A stretch of DNA of 64,000 nucleotides. Source: Euphorbia lathyris (Eukaryota; Streptophyta; Magnoliopsida; Malpighiales; Euphorbiaceae). Positions 17,288 through 29,479 of the stretch are shown here, piece by piece. Both the position numbers and the translations under genes were made by a program. The first letter of the stretch is position 1. Each line of letters starts with the position of its first letter. A model generated the notes under the pieces. The model had not been told where the DNA came from, searched no databases, and saw only the letters and a program-made list of their open reading frames with translations. The stretch is taken from assembly GCF_963576675.1 (NCBI RefSeq), contig NC_088918.1:58113501-58177500 (forward strand), written 5' to 3'.

Positions 17288-19656
17288 GGCACGGATCCCA
17301 AGGTAAAAAGGGAGGAAAAAGGAGGATTTTTTTTGGGAGAGCTTTCTCACACTAGATATTTTTTTAGAGAGAGGAAGTGGATTTTTTGGGAAAAAAACAT
17401 TTTTTTTTCCTAAAATTGAAAATCTCTAAATTTCCTAAGTTCAATTTTTACTAAATTTTTCATAAAAAACGGGAGCTTGCGGTTCGTGGAATCAATCGGC
17501 TTCGACTGTCAGATACCGAATTAAAGGTATTATCCGAGGACTAGACTCTTTATTTTATTTAATTTATTCTCTCCTTCTATTTATTTATTTTTGTGCTATA
17601 GTTTTTATTCCTTTAGTTATTTATTTATTTTGTCACGTTTTATTTAATTAACGTATTTATTTAATTTTCGTTTCGTGTTAAATAAAATTCGGTTTTGTTT
17701 TAAAATAAAAACCTCGTTTTGGATATCCCAATACGAACCGTGATCCGATAAAAAGGTAGTTCGGGTATCGAAAATGTTGTAATTATAAGTTTTTTTATTT
17801 AAAAGAGGTTTCCAAATAACGTTTTAAAATAAAAACATCGTTTTAGGAACTTCCGTGTTCGACTATGATCCATCTTTGGTAGTTCGGAAGTCCAAAACGA
17901 TTGAATTAGATTTAATTTAAAGCTTTTGAATAAATCTGGAAAATATTGGAGTGCTGCTGTAATTTGCCAATTCTGTCACTAAATGCTGTTTACCGACGGA
18001 TTTTCCGTCGGTAAATCTGCCAAAATGTCAAAAAATGCCATTTCAGTCCCTTTTTCTTAACTTTTAGACTTTTAATCCTTAGTATATATATATATAATTA
18101 TGTAATATATTCTTTTCAAATTGTTTTAAAACTTTAACATATATAATTATTTTAGGAGATTGGTATTCCATTTTTATTCTAATTTTTTGGTATATGTACA
18201 TATTACTTTCTTTTTTATTATTATTCATTTAAATTACATTAAATTCTATTTTAAATGTTATTTACTTGGGCATTTTGGGAGATAATTAGTAGATATTGGG
18301 GGATGAACATATAGTCTTTTTGACATTAGGATTATATTAGTTATGTATATATATAGTTTTGGGTATATTTGGGTTATCTTAATTATTGTTAAATAAAATT
18401 ATTTTGAGTGATAAATGCTATTTTCTCATTTATGAATTTCATTCACTATTTTCTTATGTTTAAAGTATAAATATATTATTTTCATTATTCTTTCTTATAT
18501 ATGTATTAGATAGTATATTTTCTCTTACTCTTATTTTATGTCTTTTGGGCTAAAATGTGTAAATATATATCTATATTATTTTCTTTATTTCTTTTGGTCA
18601 TTTATAAGTCCATGTTTCAAATGAGCTTCACTTGGAAAAATTAATTTTTGGGCCTAAATGTGTTTATTGATGTAATTATAATAGTTAGAGGGTCCATTAA
18701 ATAAGTGGGGAAAATAAGTCACAAAAAGAGTGTTTTCAATTAAATTATTTAAGCTAATGAGCTTTCTTAAATCTCTAATGTAGATAAATAGAGTCATTTT
18801 GGTTGATATTTCAAATCGTTTTCTAAACACCACGTTTTAAAACCTTAGTCCGTTCCAACGACGGATTAAGCGAACATTGTAATCAAAATCGTTTTCTTTG
18901 TTAATAATGGAGATTTTGAATCGCTTTCTTAATGAGTTTGTACAAAATAAAATTGACTTGTATGTTTAACCACGTTTTCTTATTAAAAGGCTTTTACTTT
19001 AACGTTTTCAATTACTCGAGTCGTTCCAACGGCGATTCGGGTAAGCTTCATCAAACGGGGTTTTAAAACGCACCTAAATCGTTCCAATGGCGATTAAGGT
19101 GCGAACCATGTAATAAACATCGTTTTGGGGAAATAAGTTAATGTAGAATAGACACACAACATAACATTTAAATACGGTTGTAAATAAATCACTTCTTTCT
19201 TCCCTCTCTCTGTGTATGTATAAACATAAATGGGTGATTCTTTACTGATGTGGCTTTTCAATATCATATGCTCAAAATGGTTTCCAAAAAGAGAAAGAAA
19301 AGGGTTTCAAATGAATTTTAAACTTAAAGAAGTATACGATTAGTCCGTTATCGCCTAACATGTTGAGTAGGAGGCCGGTGGTTCATAACCGGGCGATGTC
19401 GGGGTGCCTAGTATCCTTTCTCCGGAAAGGAGCTAGCCTTCTCGGCTCGTACCTAAGTTTCCCGAACCCACACCGGTCTCCCGCAAGGGATCGGTGTTCA
19501 TTTTCCCATTCGTGGGTGGCGACTCTTCCATATCTCCGAGCTCCGGTCCTGCCGAGCAGCTTGATTCCGCGATTGGTTGCTTTCGGTGCCAATCACCGCT
19601 TATGTCGCCATGAGGTTGTCCACCCCCCGGTCCGCCCGGGAGATTAGGCCGCGACA

Positions 19657-21034
19657 CCTCGTCTAACAGGTGCAGTTTCAGGAGGAGGAGGAGACTCTGT
19701 TTGTGGCATGGCATTCTCTTCATGAGGTACTGCATTCTGTATCTCCGGTGTGGTGATGTTCACAAAGTCAACTGGTGTGGTGAGATCATTCTGAGAAACA
19801 GGTGTTGATGCAGCTGTGACTACTGGTGACAAACATTGACGTGGAACTAGTGGAGCAGTGTTTGTGGCTTCAGAGTCAGGGGGAATAATTGGGGTACCAG
19901 GATAAGGTCCAGAGTGGACAGGTGTGATTGGTTGGGAACATGGAACCAAGTTAGAAGGAGATAATATAGGAGTGGGATTAGATAAATTACCTGGATACGG
20001 GCCGAGTAAAGACGGTAGTTGACACGATGTGCTTACCCCCAAGTTGCTAGATGAAGGTGATGATGCAGTGACTGCTGATGCAGGAAATACTTCTTCATTG
20101 TGCTGCACAAATTTGCAGATGTATATGCGTCTGGTAGCATACTCAAGACAGATATCCCCAGAATGATTTTCCGATAGACCAAGGTAGACACATAACTTGG
20201 AACGAAAATCAAATTTGTGTTGGTTGTATGGACGAAGAAGAGGATAGATACCACTGCCAAAGATGCGCAATGCCTTATAGGCAGGCTGTTTCTTGTAGAA
20301 CAAGAAATAGGGTGAATTGTTGTTCAGTATTTTGGTGGGTAAGTAGTTGATTAGCCTAATGTTGTGGATCATGGCATAGTTCCAGAATTTGAGAGGTAAA
20401 GATGCATTGGCTAACAAAGTAAGGCAGGTGTCAACGACATGTCTAATTTTTCTCTCAGCTATACCATTTTGCGCATGAGTGTGAGGGCACGCAATTTTGT
20501 GTATAATGTCATGTCGTTTGAAAAAAGGTTGTAGTTTTTGGAATTCTCCCCCAAGATCTGAGTAAATATTCTTAACCCTTGCACTATACTGATTAGAGAT
20601 CATGGCATAAAAATCACAAAAGGTTGAGAAAATATCACTCTTATTCTTTAAACAGAAAACCCATCCAAATCTACTGAATTCATCAATGATTATTAAAAAA
20701 TAACGGTGACCAAGACAAGAAACAACTGGAGTTGGTCCCCAAACATCCAGATGTAAGTTCTAAAAAATAAATGTGCTAGAGCGACTAATAGAGGGTAAAG
20801 GGCTTCTAGCAAGTTTGTCTAATGGACAAAAATAACAATTGCTAACTGACTTTGAAGAGGATAGATTGTTTCCTTTGAGAACTGTGCTGACTGTCTGATT
20901 CTGACAATGTCCAAGTCGTGCATGCCACCTTTCAAAAGACACCTTCTCTCCTACTAGCGCCTCCTTCAGGTGGGTGTAAGCACATAAAGCCCATCTTTAC
21001 TCGGGCCCCGTAACAGGATTTCCCCAGTTGTTTG
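19657..21034 (-). pseudogene. Outer Copia pol: integrase region
   Basis: The minus strand reads the pre-integrase HARLGHCQNQTVSTVL with a zinc-binding NCYFCPLDK, then LHLDVWGPTP, FLIIIDEFSRFGWVF, YSDLGGEFQKLQPFFK, HTHAQNGIAERKIRHVVD and the LYK-type linker, ending in a Pro-rich stretch (PQTESPPPPETAPVRRG) where the solo LTR cuts in. A TAG (20760-20762) interrupts the start of the catalytic core. The right edge at 21034 is the insertion point of the SIRE-like Copia. Confidence 0.9.
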
Positions 21035-22384
21035 TGTTGAAACACCTTTCCACAGGATTTTGATTTGACAAAATTAATTAAGTGAAATTAAATATTCTAC
21101 AACACACTAAGTTTAAAAGCTTTGATTTATTGTTACTAATGTGTTTGTTCAATGTTGAGTTTATAATTTATTATAAGATATAAAGATCATAAGGCTCAAG
21201 CCCATATGGAAGTCAAAGCCCAAGTTAAACAAGCCCAAGATCACTCAGCCCGCGTATCTCCAAAACGCTGCCGTTGAAGTAATGAAACGCATGATGAGCA
21301 AAGAAGGATCGAGAAGATCCACGTAGACAACTTCGGTATGAAGCTGCTGAGCTGTCTTGACAAAACGTACAAGACAGCCGCTGACCACAAGACAGCTTCC
21401 AGACAAAGTATTTCCTCTTTGAGTAAAGATCAGAAGACACAGCAAGCTGTCTGGTTGACGTTACCCAAAATGGAGGAACATACTGTCACACTGACCGAAG
21501 AACAGAAGATGCTGGAATCTGATTGGCTAAGAGAACTGCTGACAGACTGAGTGAAAACGACCTGTAGCCGTTTCCCTCCAACGATTATTTCGAAATTCGA
21601 AATAACCAGAAGCTCTCACAGCCCTCTATAAATAGAGCATTCAAAATCCACATTCAATAGAGAACTTTGAGCAAAAGCCGTTACGCTGATCAAACATATA
21701 CAAAAGTTCTCCATCAAAAGCAAAGCAAATTCTTACACTACAAGCTTATTCATTTGTGTAAAAGTCTAGAGTGATTGATCCTCAATCATCTAAGGTGTTC
21801 TAGCAATTGTTGTTTAGGACAAATCTTAATCATTTCTAGGAATAGAAAGGAGAGGCTGAGTACTCGGTTTTAAGTACTCAGCGGAGAGATTAGGATTGAG
21901 TAGAAGTATAGAGGAAGGTACTCTTGTCATACTCAATTGCTGATATTGTAAAAGGTTTGAGGCTCTACCTTTAAAGAGCTCAGTAGAGGATTTGAAATCT
22001 CGGAAGTGTTCCGGGGACAGGACGTAGGCTTGGAAGAAGCCGAACCTGGATAAATCTGCTGAGTGAAGTATTTCTAAACCTTAACTCCTTATTTATATTG
22101 CTTGCTTAAAACAAACTAAAACTGACCAAGTAAAAGAGGTCAAGCTGAGTTGTGCGCTGTCAACGAATTAGTTCAGGAATAGACTCCAAGTGCTATTTCC
22201 TGACCTAAGCAACGAAACTGACCTAGTCACTAGTTGACTAAGCCAGTGTCTTGTCGATTATTCAGCGCCGCTGTCATATAATCTTTTCTTAAGAAAAAAA
22301 AATTTGCCCTAATCATTTAAAAAGGGTAAAATAGTTCCTAACCCCCCCTTGGAACTATATTTGCAACCTTACAAGGGACTAACA
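21035..22384 (+). repeat. 5' LTR of the SIRE-like Copia
   Basis: 1350 bp, TGTTGAAACACC to GGACTAACA. It holds a TATA box TATAAATAG (21627-21635) preceded by a TTCGAAATTCGAA inverted motif (21582-21600 area) and several AGCCCA words. Two frames of about 70 codons inside it are chance frames that recur in the other LTR. Confidence 0.93.
21627..21635 (+). promoter_or_regulatory. TATA box of the SIRE-like Copia 5' LTR
   Basis: TATAAATAG within CCCTCTATAAATAGAGC. The same site is present in the 3' LTR at 30605-30613. Confidence 0.7.
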
Positions 22385-22386
22385 AG

Positions 22387-22398
22387 TGGTATCAGAGC
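22387..22398 (+). other. Primer-binding site of the SIRE-like Copia
   Basis: TGGTATCAGAGC, complementary to initiator tRNA-Met, begins two bases after the 5' LTR. Confidence 0.92.
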
Positions 22399-22434
22399 TT
22401 AAAAGCTCATTACTAAAGGTCTAACAACCTTGAG

Positions 22435-24201
22435 TTGATCCATACCATGGGCGAAAACAGCACTCGGTTTCTCCCTGGAAACCAGACAACTCAGATATTA
22501 CCTGAGGGGCTGTCCATTACCAGGCCTCCCCTATTCTTCGGGTCAAACTATACCTTTTGGAAGAATAGGATGAAGAACTTCATTCAAGCTACAAACATGA
22601 GTGCCTGGCTATCTATAGTCCAAGGCCCGTTTGTACCTGTGAAAGTTGTTGCTGTCCAGTCAGTTGTTAAAGCTGAGGTTGAATGGACAGAGGATGATCT
22701 TAAGAAGCTTCAAAACCATGCTTCGGCTATCAATATGCTTCACTGTGCGCTCGATGCTGCAGAATATAACAAAATCTCAGGTTGTGAGTCGGCACAAGAG
22801 ATCTGGAAGAAGCTGGAAGTCACCTACGAGGGAACAAACAAAGTAAAAGAATCCAAGGTGAATCAGCAGATGAGACTGTACGAGCTGTTCGAGATGAACA
22901 ATGATGAGGGCATTTCAGACATGAACTCAAGGTTCACCAACATCATTAATGAGCTCAAGAGACTTGGAAAAATCTTCACTGAGGAAGAACAAGTCAAAAA
23001 GATACTCAGGAGTCTTCCAAAAGACTGGCAAGCAAAGAAGACAACAGTTGAGGAAGCTCAGGATTTAACCACCTACAAATATGACGAACTCATCGGTTCA
23101 TTGCTGACCCATGAGATATCCATGAAAAACTTTGAGGTGAAGGAAAAATCTGATGACAAGAAGCAGAAGTCACTTGTCATGAAGGCTGACTCCACTGACG
23201 GGAGTTCAACTGATGATGAGGAGATGGCTATGTTCACAAGAAAGATGAAGAGGCTGTTCAGGAAGAACGACAAATATTCTAAAAAGCCTTACAAAAAGTT
23301 TGATAAGTATAAGGCTGACTCAAGCGACAACAAATACAGAAAGGACAGCTCAAAGCCCATTACATGCTTTGAGTGCCACCAAGATGGCCATATTAAGTCA
23401 AACTGCCCCACGCTGAGGAAAGACAAGAAAAGTGGGAAGAAGGCAATGGTGGCTACTTGGAGTGACAGTGATGAATCTTCATCAATATAAACTGAGGCCA
23501 CCGAGTCAGCGAAGATATGCTTTATGGCTGACGAACTTGCTGAGCCATGCTTTTCTGAGCATGCTGACCAATCTGATGAGTCATATAATGAAGAGCAATC
23601 TAATGAGGTAATCTTACTCTCTCAACTCAGAAAAGAAAAGGTTAACGCCCTGAGTGATCTCTATACACTTGTTAAAAAGTGTAACAGGAAGATTAAAGCA
23701 CTCAGTCGGCGCTGTGATGAAGTAGAAGAGGTCAAACTGAGTGACCTCAGATACCTTCTTCAAGACAACTCAGTTTTGCATGAAAATATGAAAATCATTC
23801 ATGAGTCTGTCTCTGAAGTCCAGCCAGTTTCAAAGAAACTGAGGAAGGATGTCACAACCATTCAGAACCAATTAAAGGTTCCAAACAAAAACAACTTTCC
23901 GCTGAGAACTCAGTATCAAGGTACACAGTACCAAGGTACTCAGCAGAGACGAAATCCCCAGCGAAAAGTCCAATGTGACTTTTGTGGAAAGTTAGGACAC
24001 ACTACTAAAGTGTGCTGGCACGCTCAGCACTGGGGTGCTGACAAGTCAGTAAAAAATCCTAAACAGAAGGTCAGTTGTGACTTCTGTGGAAAGAATGGCC
24101 ATACTGTCCATGTATGTCGCCATAAAATAAAATATGATGCTATACTTGTTGCACCTAACAAGTCAGGACCCAAAAAGAATTGGGTACCTAAAAGTAACTA
24201 G
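22435..24201 (+). pseudogene. SIRE-like Copia gag, with an in-frame stop
   Basis: Encodes the capsid/nucleocapsid polyprotein. The first 351 codons hold the Copia gag domain (blocks YTFWKNRMKNFIQ, SAQEIWKKLEVTYEGTNKVK, LPKDWQAKKTTVEEAQ) and a CCHC knuckle CFECHQDGHIKSNCP. A TAA at 23488-23490 interrupts the frame. The same frame then continues from 23491 through a coiled-coil-like acidic segment and two more knuckles (CDFCGKLGHTTKVCWH and CDFCGKNGHTVHVCRH) to a stop at 24199-24201. Three CCHC-type knuckles split by a long spacer is typical of SIRE gag. The pol frame lies in another register. The only sequence oddity seen is the stop. Confidence 0.92.
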
Positions 24202-24206
24202 TTACA

Positions 24207-27200
24207 ATGCAGGTAAGCCTGAGATGTGCCGAGAAGTCAAAGATGTGGTATATTGACAGCGCATGCTCAAGGCATATGACGGGTGATGAAACTCAGTTCA
24301 TCACGTTTGAACGTAAACGAGGAGGGAGTGTAAGTTTTGGAGACAACAAGAAGGGTAAGATAGTAGGCTCAGGAATCATCGGAGGTAACCCTACTATTGA
24401 ATCTGTCTCCCTAGTCAGCGGACTCAAATATAACTTACTCAGCGTAGCTCAGCTATGTGACAATGGGAGAAAAGTTATATTTGATACTACTGGATGTAAA
24501 ATATACGAGGGTAAAAGTAATGAGTTATAGATAATGTCTTTATGCTAGACTTAGAGAAAAAGTTTTCAAAAACTGTGTGCTTAGTAACAAAGGAAGAAAA
24601 TTCCTGGCTATGGCACAGGAGACTTGGTCATGTAAGCATGGACCTCCTGGCCAAATTAGCAAGAAAGCAATTGGTTGAGGGACTGCCTGAACTTAAATTT
24701 CAAAAAGATCAATTATGCCATGCTTGCCAAGCTGGAAAACAAACCAAGCAATCTTTTCACAGTAAAAACATTGTCTCAACTAAGCGTCTGTTAGAAATGC
24801 TACACTTGGATCTCTTTGATCCAGTCCAGCCGCTGAGTCTGGGTGGAAGAAGGTTTTCCTTGGTTATTGTAGATGATTTCTCTCGGTACACATGGGTTAT
24901 CCTGCTGACCAGTAAGGATGAGACCTTTGAGACATTTTCAAACTTGGTTAGAAAAATTGAAAATGAGAAAGACCTAAAATTAGCTCATATCTGTAGTGAT
25001 AACGGTGGAGAATTCAAAAACCAAAAGTTTGTTGAATTCTGTGAAGCCAGCGGCATTGACCATAATTTCTCTGCTCCTAGAACGCCTCAGCAAAATGGGG
25101 TTGTTGAAAGGAAGAACAGAACTCTGGTTGAGATTGCCAGGACAATGCTGGATGAGCATAGGCTTCCAAAGTATTTTTGGGGAGAAGCTGTTAACACAGC
25201 ATGCTATATTCTGAATAGGGCTCTAGTTAGACCTATACTTAAGAAAACCCCTTATGAACTTTGGAAAGGATGAAAGCCCAACATTGGATACTTTCGTGCC
25301 TTTGGGTGTAGATGCTTTATTTTAAATACCAAAGATAGCTTAGCCAAATTTGATTCAAAAGCTAATGAGGCTATCTTTCTAGGCTACTCAACAAACAGCA
25401 AAGCATACAGAGTTTTTAATAAGAGAACTCAAGTATTAGAAGAATCTATACATGTGCAATTCGATGAAACTGACCCTGCAGGAAGATACCAGCCGCTGAT
25501 AGAAGATGAACCAAACTCAGCACCTGCTGATCAAGAACCAGCTACTGAGTCCTTCACAAAACGGCTGACCAAAAGTAAGAGTGAACCTAAGATTACTTTC
25601 ACTGACCAATCTACTTCTGCAGAGAATGTTGAAACACAAATAGAACAAGACATAAATCTACCCAAGGAGATAAGAGTCCCAAGAGGGCATTCAGAAAATG
25701 CAATTTTTGACTCAGCTGGAAATACGCTGATGACAAGAAATCAACTAAGGAAGTATCTCGGTAATGTAGCTTTTGTCTCAGTACAGGAGCCGAAGAACTT
25801 TGCCGAAGCTGAGGATGACGAATTCTGGATGAATGCCATGCAAGAGGAACTCAATCAGTTTAGGAGGAATAATGTGTGGGAGCTAGTGCCACATCCTAGG
25901 AGCCAAAAGACCATTGGAACGAGATGGGTCTTCAGGAACAAGCTGGATGAACAAGGAAACGTAGTCAGAAACAAGGCAAGACTTGTAGCTCAGGGCTACA
26001 GTCAGCAAGAAGGTATTGACTACGGTGAGACCTTTGCCCCAGTGGCAAGGCTAGAAGCAATTAGGATTTTATGTGCATATGCATCGTATATGAATTTTAA
26101 ACTGTTTCAAATGGATGTTAAAAGTGCATTTCTTAATAGAGTAATAAACGAGGAGGTCTATGTCAATCAGCCTCCAGGGTTTGAGGATTCTAAGTTCCCA
26201 AACCACGTTTACAAACACAAAAAGGCTCTGTATGGCCTCAAGCAAGCACCACGTGCTTGGTATGAGAGGCTGACCAACTTCTTACTGACTAGAGACTATG
26301 TCAGGGGTCAAGCTGATACAACCTTATTCATTAAGAGAAAGGGTAAAGATACCCTGCTGGCACAAATATATGTAGATGACATTATATTTGGTGCTACTAA
26401 TGAATCTATGTGCAAGGAATTTAGCAAACAAATGCAGACTGAATTCGAAATGTCAATGATGGGAGAACTCAACTTCTTCCTCGGACTTCAAATTAAACAA
26501 GGAAAGAATGGCATATTCATCAGTCAGGCTAAATATGCCAAGGAGATATTGAAGAAATATGAACTAGAACATTGTAATCCAATATCCACTCCTATGGGCA
26601 CTGACACTGTCCTCTGTGCTGATGAAAATGGTAAGTCAATAGATAGCAAGTTATACCGAGGTATGATTGGCTCTTTACTTTACTTAACAGCAAGTAGGCC
26701 AGACATTCAGTTCTCAGTATGTTATTGTGCTAGATATCAGGCTAACCCTAAGGAATCCCATTACATAGCTGTAAAAAGGATCCTTAGATATTTGCAAAGC
26801 TCAGTTAATGCAGGTTTGTGGTATCCAAATACTCATGATTTTACACTCATTGGATACACTGACGCTGACTATGGCCGAGACAAGCTGGAAAGAAAAAGCA
26901 CCTCTGGAGGATGCCATTTCCTAGGAAGTTGTCTTGTATCTTAGTTCAGCAAGAAGCAGGCGTCAGTAGCCCTGTCCACAACTGAAGCTGAGTACATTGC
27001 TGCTGGAAACTGTGTTGCTCAAGTCCTATGGATTAAGCAACAGCTTGAAGATTATGGTGTTCAAACAAAGACAATTGAAGTCAAATGCGACAACAAAAGT
27101 GCAATTGACCTCTCAAAGAACCCAATCCAGCACAGCAGGATGAAGCATGTCAGCATAAGGCATCACTTCATCAGAGATCATGTACTCAAGAAAGAAATTA

Positions 27201-27316
27201 AGCTGACTTATGTGCCAACAGATGAGCAGCTTGCTGATATCTTTACAAAGCCTCTAGCACGAGAGCAATTTAGCATACTGAGAGAAGCCATTGGTATGTT
27301 TAATCCACTGTCTTAA
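24207..27316 (+). pseudogene. SIRE-like Copia pol (protease, integrase, RT, RNase H), broken
   Basis: Protease block WYIDSACSRHMTGDE (24249 on) has Asp-Ser-Ala where Copia usually has Asp-Ser-Gly. A frame change follows near 24530. Integrase: WLWHRRLGHVSMDLL with an HHCC-type CHACQAGKQ, then LHLDLFDPV, IVDDFSRYTWV, SDNGGEFKN and PQQNGVVERKNRT. An in-frame TGA at 25271-25273 stands where the family has Arg-Lys after the 'ELWKG' motif. [46 protein letters not shown] and the catalytic YVDDIIFG. An in-frame TAG at 26942-26944 stands where 'SWFSKKQ' is usual. RNase H runs to the stop at 27314-27316 with TTEAEYIAAG, KHVSIRHHFIRD and LADIFTKPL. All domains are present, but three breaks make it inactive. 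Confidence 0.94.
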
Positions 27317-27787
27317 ATTCCTAAGTAAAAATGTGATATGATGCACTATGAATGAGTGATACCATGCTGTGTGTCTAAAGATTGTATTCAAAATCACATG
27401 CCTAGAAATAAATGCACACTGAGTGAGTTATCTCATACCGAGTAACTAAACCTCTATAACTATCCGTTGAACAAAACTGACTACTTAGAATACGAAACGT
27501 TTATACCAACAAACGCTGAGAAAAGGTAATCATTTGCATTTAATGCAACCGCACGCGTAATGACACATGTACTGCGCATGCGCCGAATACGTCTTAAAAG
27601 TGTCATAAATGTCAGGGTTTTCTGCCGATTGGACAACCTAAGGGCAAAACCGACCTAAATTCAAACGCAAACCTAAGTTAAAAATCTATAAATAGTAGGT
27701 ATTTTCCCACTACCACTCTCCACGCATACTGAACTTTAGAAAGCTTCAGATTTTCCTTAAGCACTTAAGAGCCTCAGAACTTCAAAA
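27317..27787 (+). other. Spacer between pol and the extra ORF
   Basis: Non-coding. TCTATAAATAGTAGG (about 27686-27700) lies about 90 bp before the extra ORF's ATG and looks like an internal TATA box, which could give the ORF its own transcript. That is inference. Confidence 0.45.
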
Positions 27788-29479
27788 ATGTCCTTCAACA
27801 AAAGTACCTTCTCTCCAACCCTAAAATCCACTGATCAGGCTGGTCCTTCAACTAGCATGGTAAGAAGGATGATCAAAGTACACTCTTGGGCCAAGAGTCA
27901 AGAAGTACTAAGGAGCCGATACTTTCCTTCTGGCTTCGTCTCTTTTGAGAAACCATTCTGTGAATGGATAGAAAAGAACAAATGGAAAGGTCTCTTCTCT
28001 CTTTCCGGACAAACCTATCCCACGATAGTGAGAGAATTCTACTCCAACCTGCACGTTGATGCAGATGACTCCGACTACTTAGAGACCACAGTTAAAGGTC
28101 AAAAGATAGTGATCACTCCTGATTATCTAGCAACACTGCTGGAAATACCAAACACAGGAATACAGTTCAGGACAACAAAGGAGCCCATACCAAAAGCCAT
28201 CGTAGAAAAGATGAAGGGGTTCTGTAAACCCAGAGACTACAAAGGAGAAGTACCCAGCACCTGCATGGGCAAAAATCAGAAGATGGTTCATTTCATGATG
28301 ACCAACTTCATCTTTTCTAAACTCAGCTCACCCTCATCCGCCTCCACCTTTGAACAATGCTTCATCTGGCACATGCTGACCAGCACTCCATTCAATCTTC
28401 CTGTCTTTTTGGTCGGAGCTTTTCAACGAAGTGGAAGGAAGCTCCGTTTGGGTTCTCTCATCACCAAGATAATAGAGGACAAGAATATAGAAACTGTAGT
28501 TGAAATAAGTTCATCAGGAAGTGTTATCACTGCAGGTCTGCTGAATGGACTATCACATAGTCAACCCCTGAAAGGATATGACGGAAATGGAAGCACTGAG
28601 AAGGAGGATATTATGGCTGAGACTGAGCAACCCATTGGAGAAATGGAAAATCTAACAGATCTGGATGATGCTATAGCTCATGTTATGGCTGAAACTGCTC
28701 AAACTAATGAGGGTACAGAACCAACAGATGAACCTCAAACTGAGTATACTTCTACTGTGCCATCTGAGATTGCTCAAACTGAGAAGAAGAAGAAAAAGGG
28801 AACCTGCTCGAAGGATATTCGTACTGTCCCAAGAAAGGTAAGGCTAATGGAAAGAAACAAGAAGAAAGCTGATCAGGACCTAGCTGAGTCAGCTCAGAAG
28901 AAAATGAGAACAGAAGAAGAAACTGCCGCTGAGCCCAACATTACTCAAGGGAGGTCTCCACAAAAACAAGCCTCTGTTCCTCAAAGTGAGAAACAAGCCA
29001 AAACCCCTGCTAGTCCAAAAGAAGCTCAACTCCCACCTCAAAGCAACTCAGCACCTGAAGTCAACACACCCCGTAGTCCTGTTGCTACTCAAGGCACTCA
29101 GTGCGAGCCCACTCCTGCCAAATTTGCACACCTAGGTGCTACTGAATCAGGACGGCGTGTCATTGCCTCAGCTAACAATCTGCTTCAAGAACAAGCTCAT
29201 CCTCCACCAAACCATGACCAGTCCTCTCATCCACCGGTAACTCACCAAATTCTGCGTGAAATCCATGATTTGATCAACCACTTCTCTTCGGTTCAGACGC
29301 AGCAACCAACACAAGCTCAGATGACCAAGATGACCGCACTCATGTTGACTATGGTCAATCACATGAATTCGTTGGAGGGTCAAATTCGTCTGCTGCAAGA
29401 ACAAGCCAAGTCTCCTGCCCCTACCGTCAATTTGCCTACTGCTGATGCTGGCAAAACGGGGGAGAAAAGTGGCAACTAA
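27788..29479 (+). CDS. Extra ORF between pol and the 3' LTR of the SIRE-like Copia, 563 aa
   Basis: An uninterrupted frame in the env-like position of SIRE elements. Residues about 30-235 form a globular part (FEKPFCEWIEKNKWKGLF, VREFYSNL at 81-88, ITPDYLATLLEIPNTG, FIWHMLTSTPFNLP). It resembles the plant transposon-associated domain annotated as 'putative plant transposon protein' (Pfam Transposase_32-like); this is recall, not a search. Residues about 280-480 are low complexity, with a basic KKKKKG stretch near 330 and many Gln/Pro/Glu. The C-terminus (about 490-545) looks helical/coiled-coil. I see no signal peptide or clear transmembrane segment, so an envelope role is not supported. It is intact although gag and pol are broken. 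Leader TTCAAAAATGTCC precedes the ATG. Confidence 0.8.
   Translation: MSFNKSTFSPTLKSTDQAGPSTSMVRRMIKVHSWAKSQEVLRSRYFPSGFVSFEKPFCEWIEKNKWKGLFSLSGQTYPTIVREFYSNLHVDADDSDYLETTVKGQKIVITPDYLATLLEIPNTGIQFRTTKEPIPKAIVEKMKGFCKPRDYKGEVPSTCMGKNQKMVHFMMTNFIFSKLSSPSSASTFEQCFIWHMLTSTPFNLPVFLVGAFQRSGRKLRLGSLITKIIEDKNIETVVEISSSGSVITAGLLNGLSHSQPLKGYDGNGSTEKEDIMAETEQPIGEMENLTDLDDAIAHVMAETAQTNEGTEPTDEPQTEYTSTVPSEIAQTEKKKKKGTCSKDIRTVPRKVRLMERNKKKADQDLAESAQKKMRTEEETAAEPNITQGRSPQKQASVPQSEKQAKTPASPKEAQLPPQSNSAPEVNTPRSPVATQGTQCEPTPAKFAHLGATESGRRVIASANNLLQEQAHPPPNHDQSSHPPVTHQILREIHDLINHFSSVQTQQPTQAQMTKMTALMLTMVNHMNSLEGQIRLLQEQAKSPAPTVNLPTADAGKTGEKSGN

Larger units (their letters stand above)
16744..19656 (+). mobile_element. 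2.9 kb solo LTR of a Tat/Ogre-like Gypsy element
   Basis: Interrupts the outer Copia between integrase and RT. It starts TGTGACGAAAACC and ends GGCCGCGACA (TG...CA). A promoter region at 16830-17287 is very GC-rich and ends in TATATAAG. It is followed by a TCAGATACCGAATTAAAGG and CCGAGGACTAGACTC stretch and long AT-rich DNA; near the right end is GGTGGCGACTC (19515-19525). Such length and motifs recall Tat/Ogre LTRs. No coding sequence or partner LTR exists, so a solo LTR is the simplest reading. The flanks GGACC and CCTCG do not match, so the target duplication is missing or altered. Confidence 0.62.

Noticed and set aside
16499..17413. Long GC-rich frames on both strands (Arg/Ala/Pro-rich)
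   Set aside because: They overlap in four frames within the GC-rich promoter of the solo LTR. GC-rich DNA has few stops; only the Copia RT tail at 16499-16743 is real.
19360..19647. Forward 95-codon frame near the solo LTR right end
   Set aside because: Non-conserved and inside LTR sequence next to a GGTGGCGACTC motif; no family recognised.
21225..21550. Frames of about 70 codons, repeated at 30203-30528
   Set aside because: They lie within the two LTRs of the SIRE-like Copia and overlap promoter sequence; identical presence reflects LTR duplication, not a gene family.
27788..29479. Retroviral-type envelope for the SIRE-like Copia
   Set aside because: Position fits, but I see no signal peptide, transmembrane span or cleavage site; it looks soluble.
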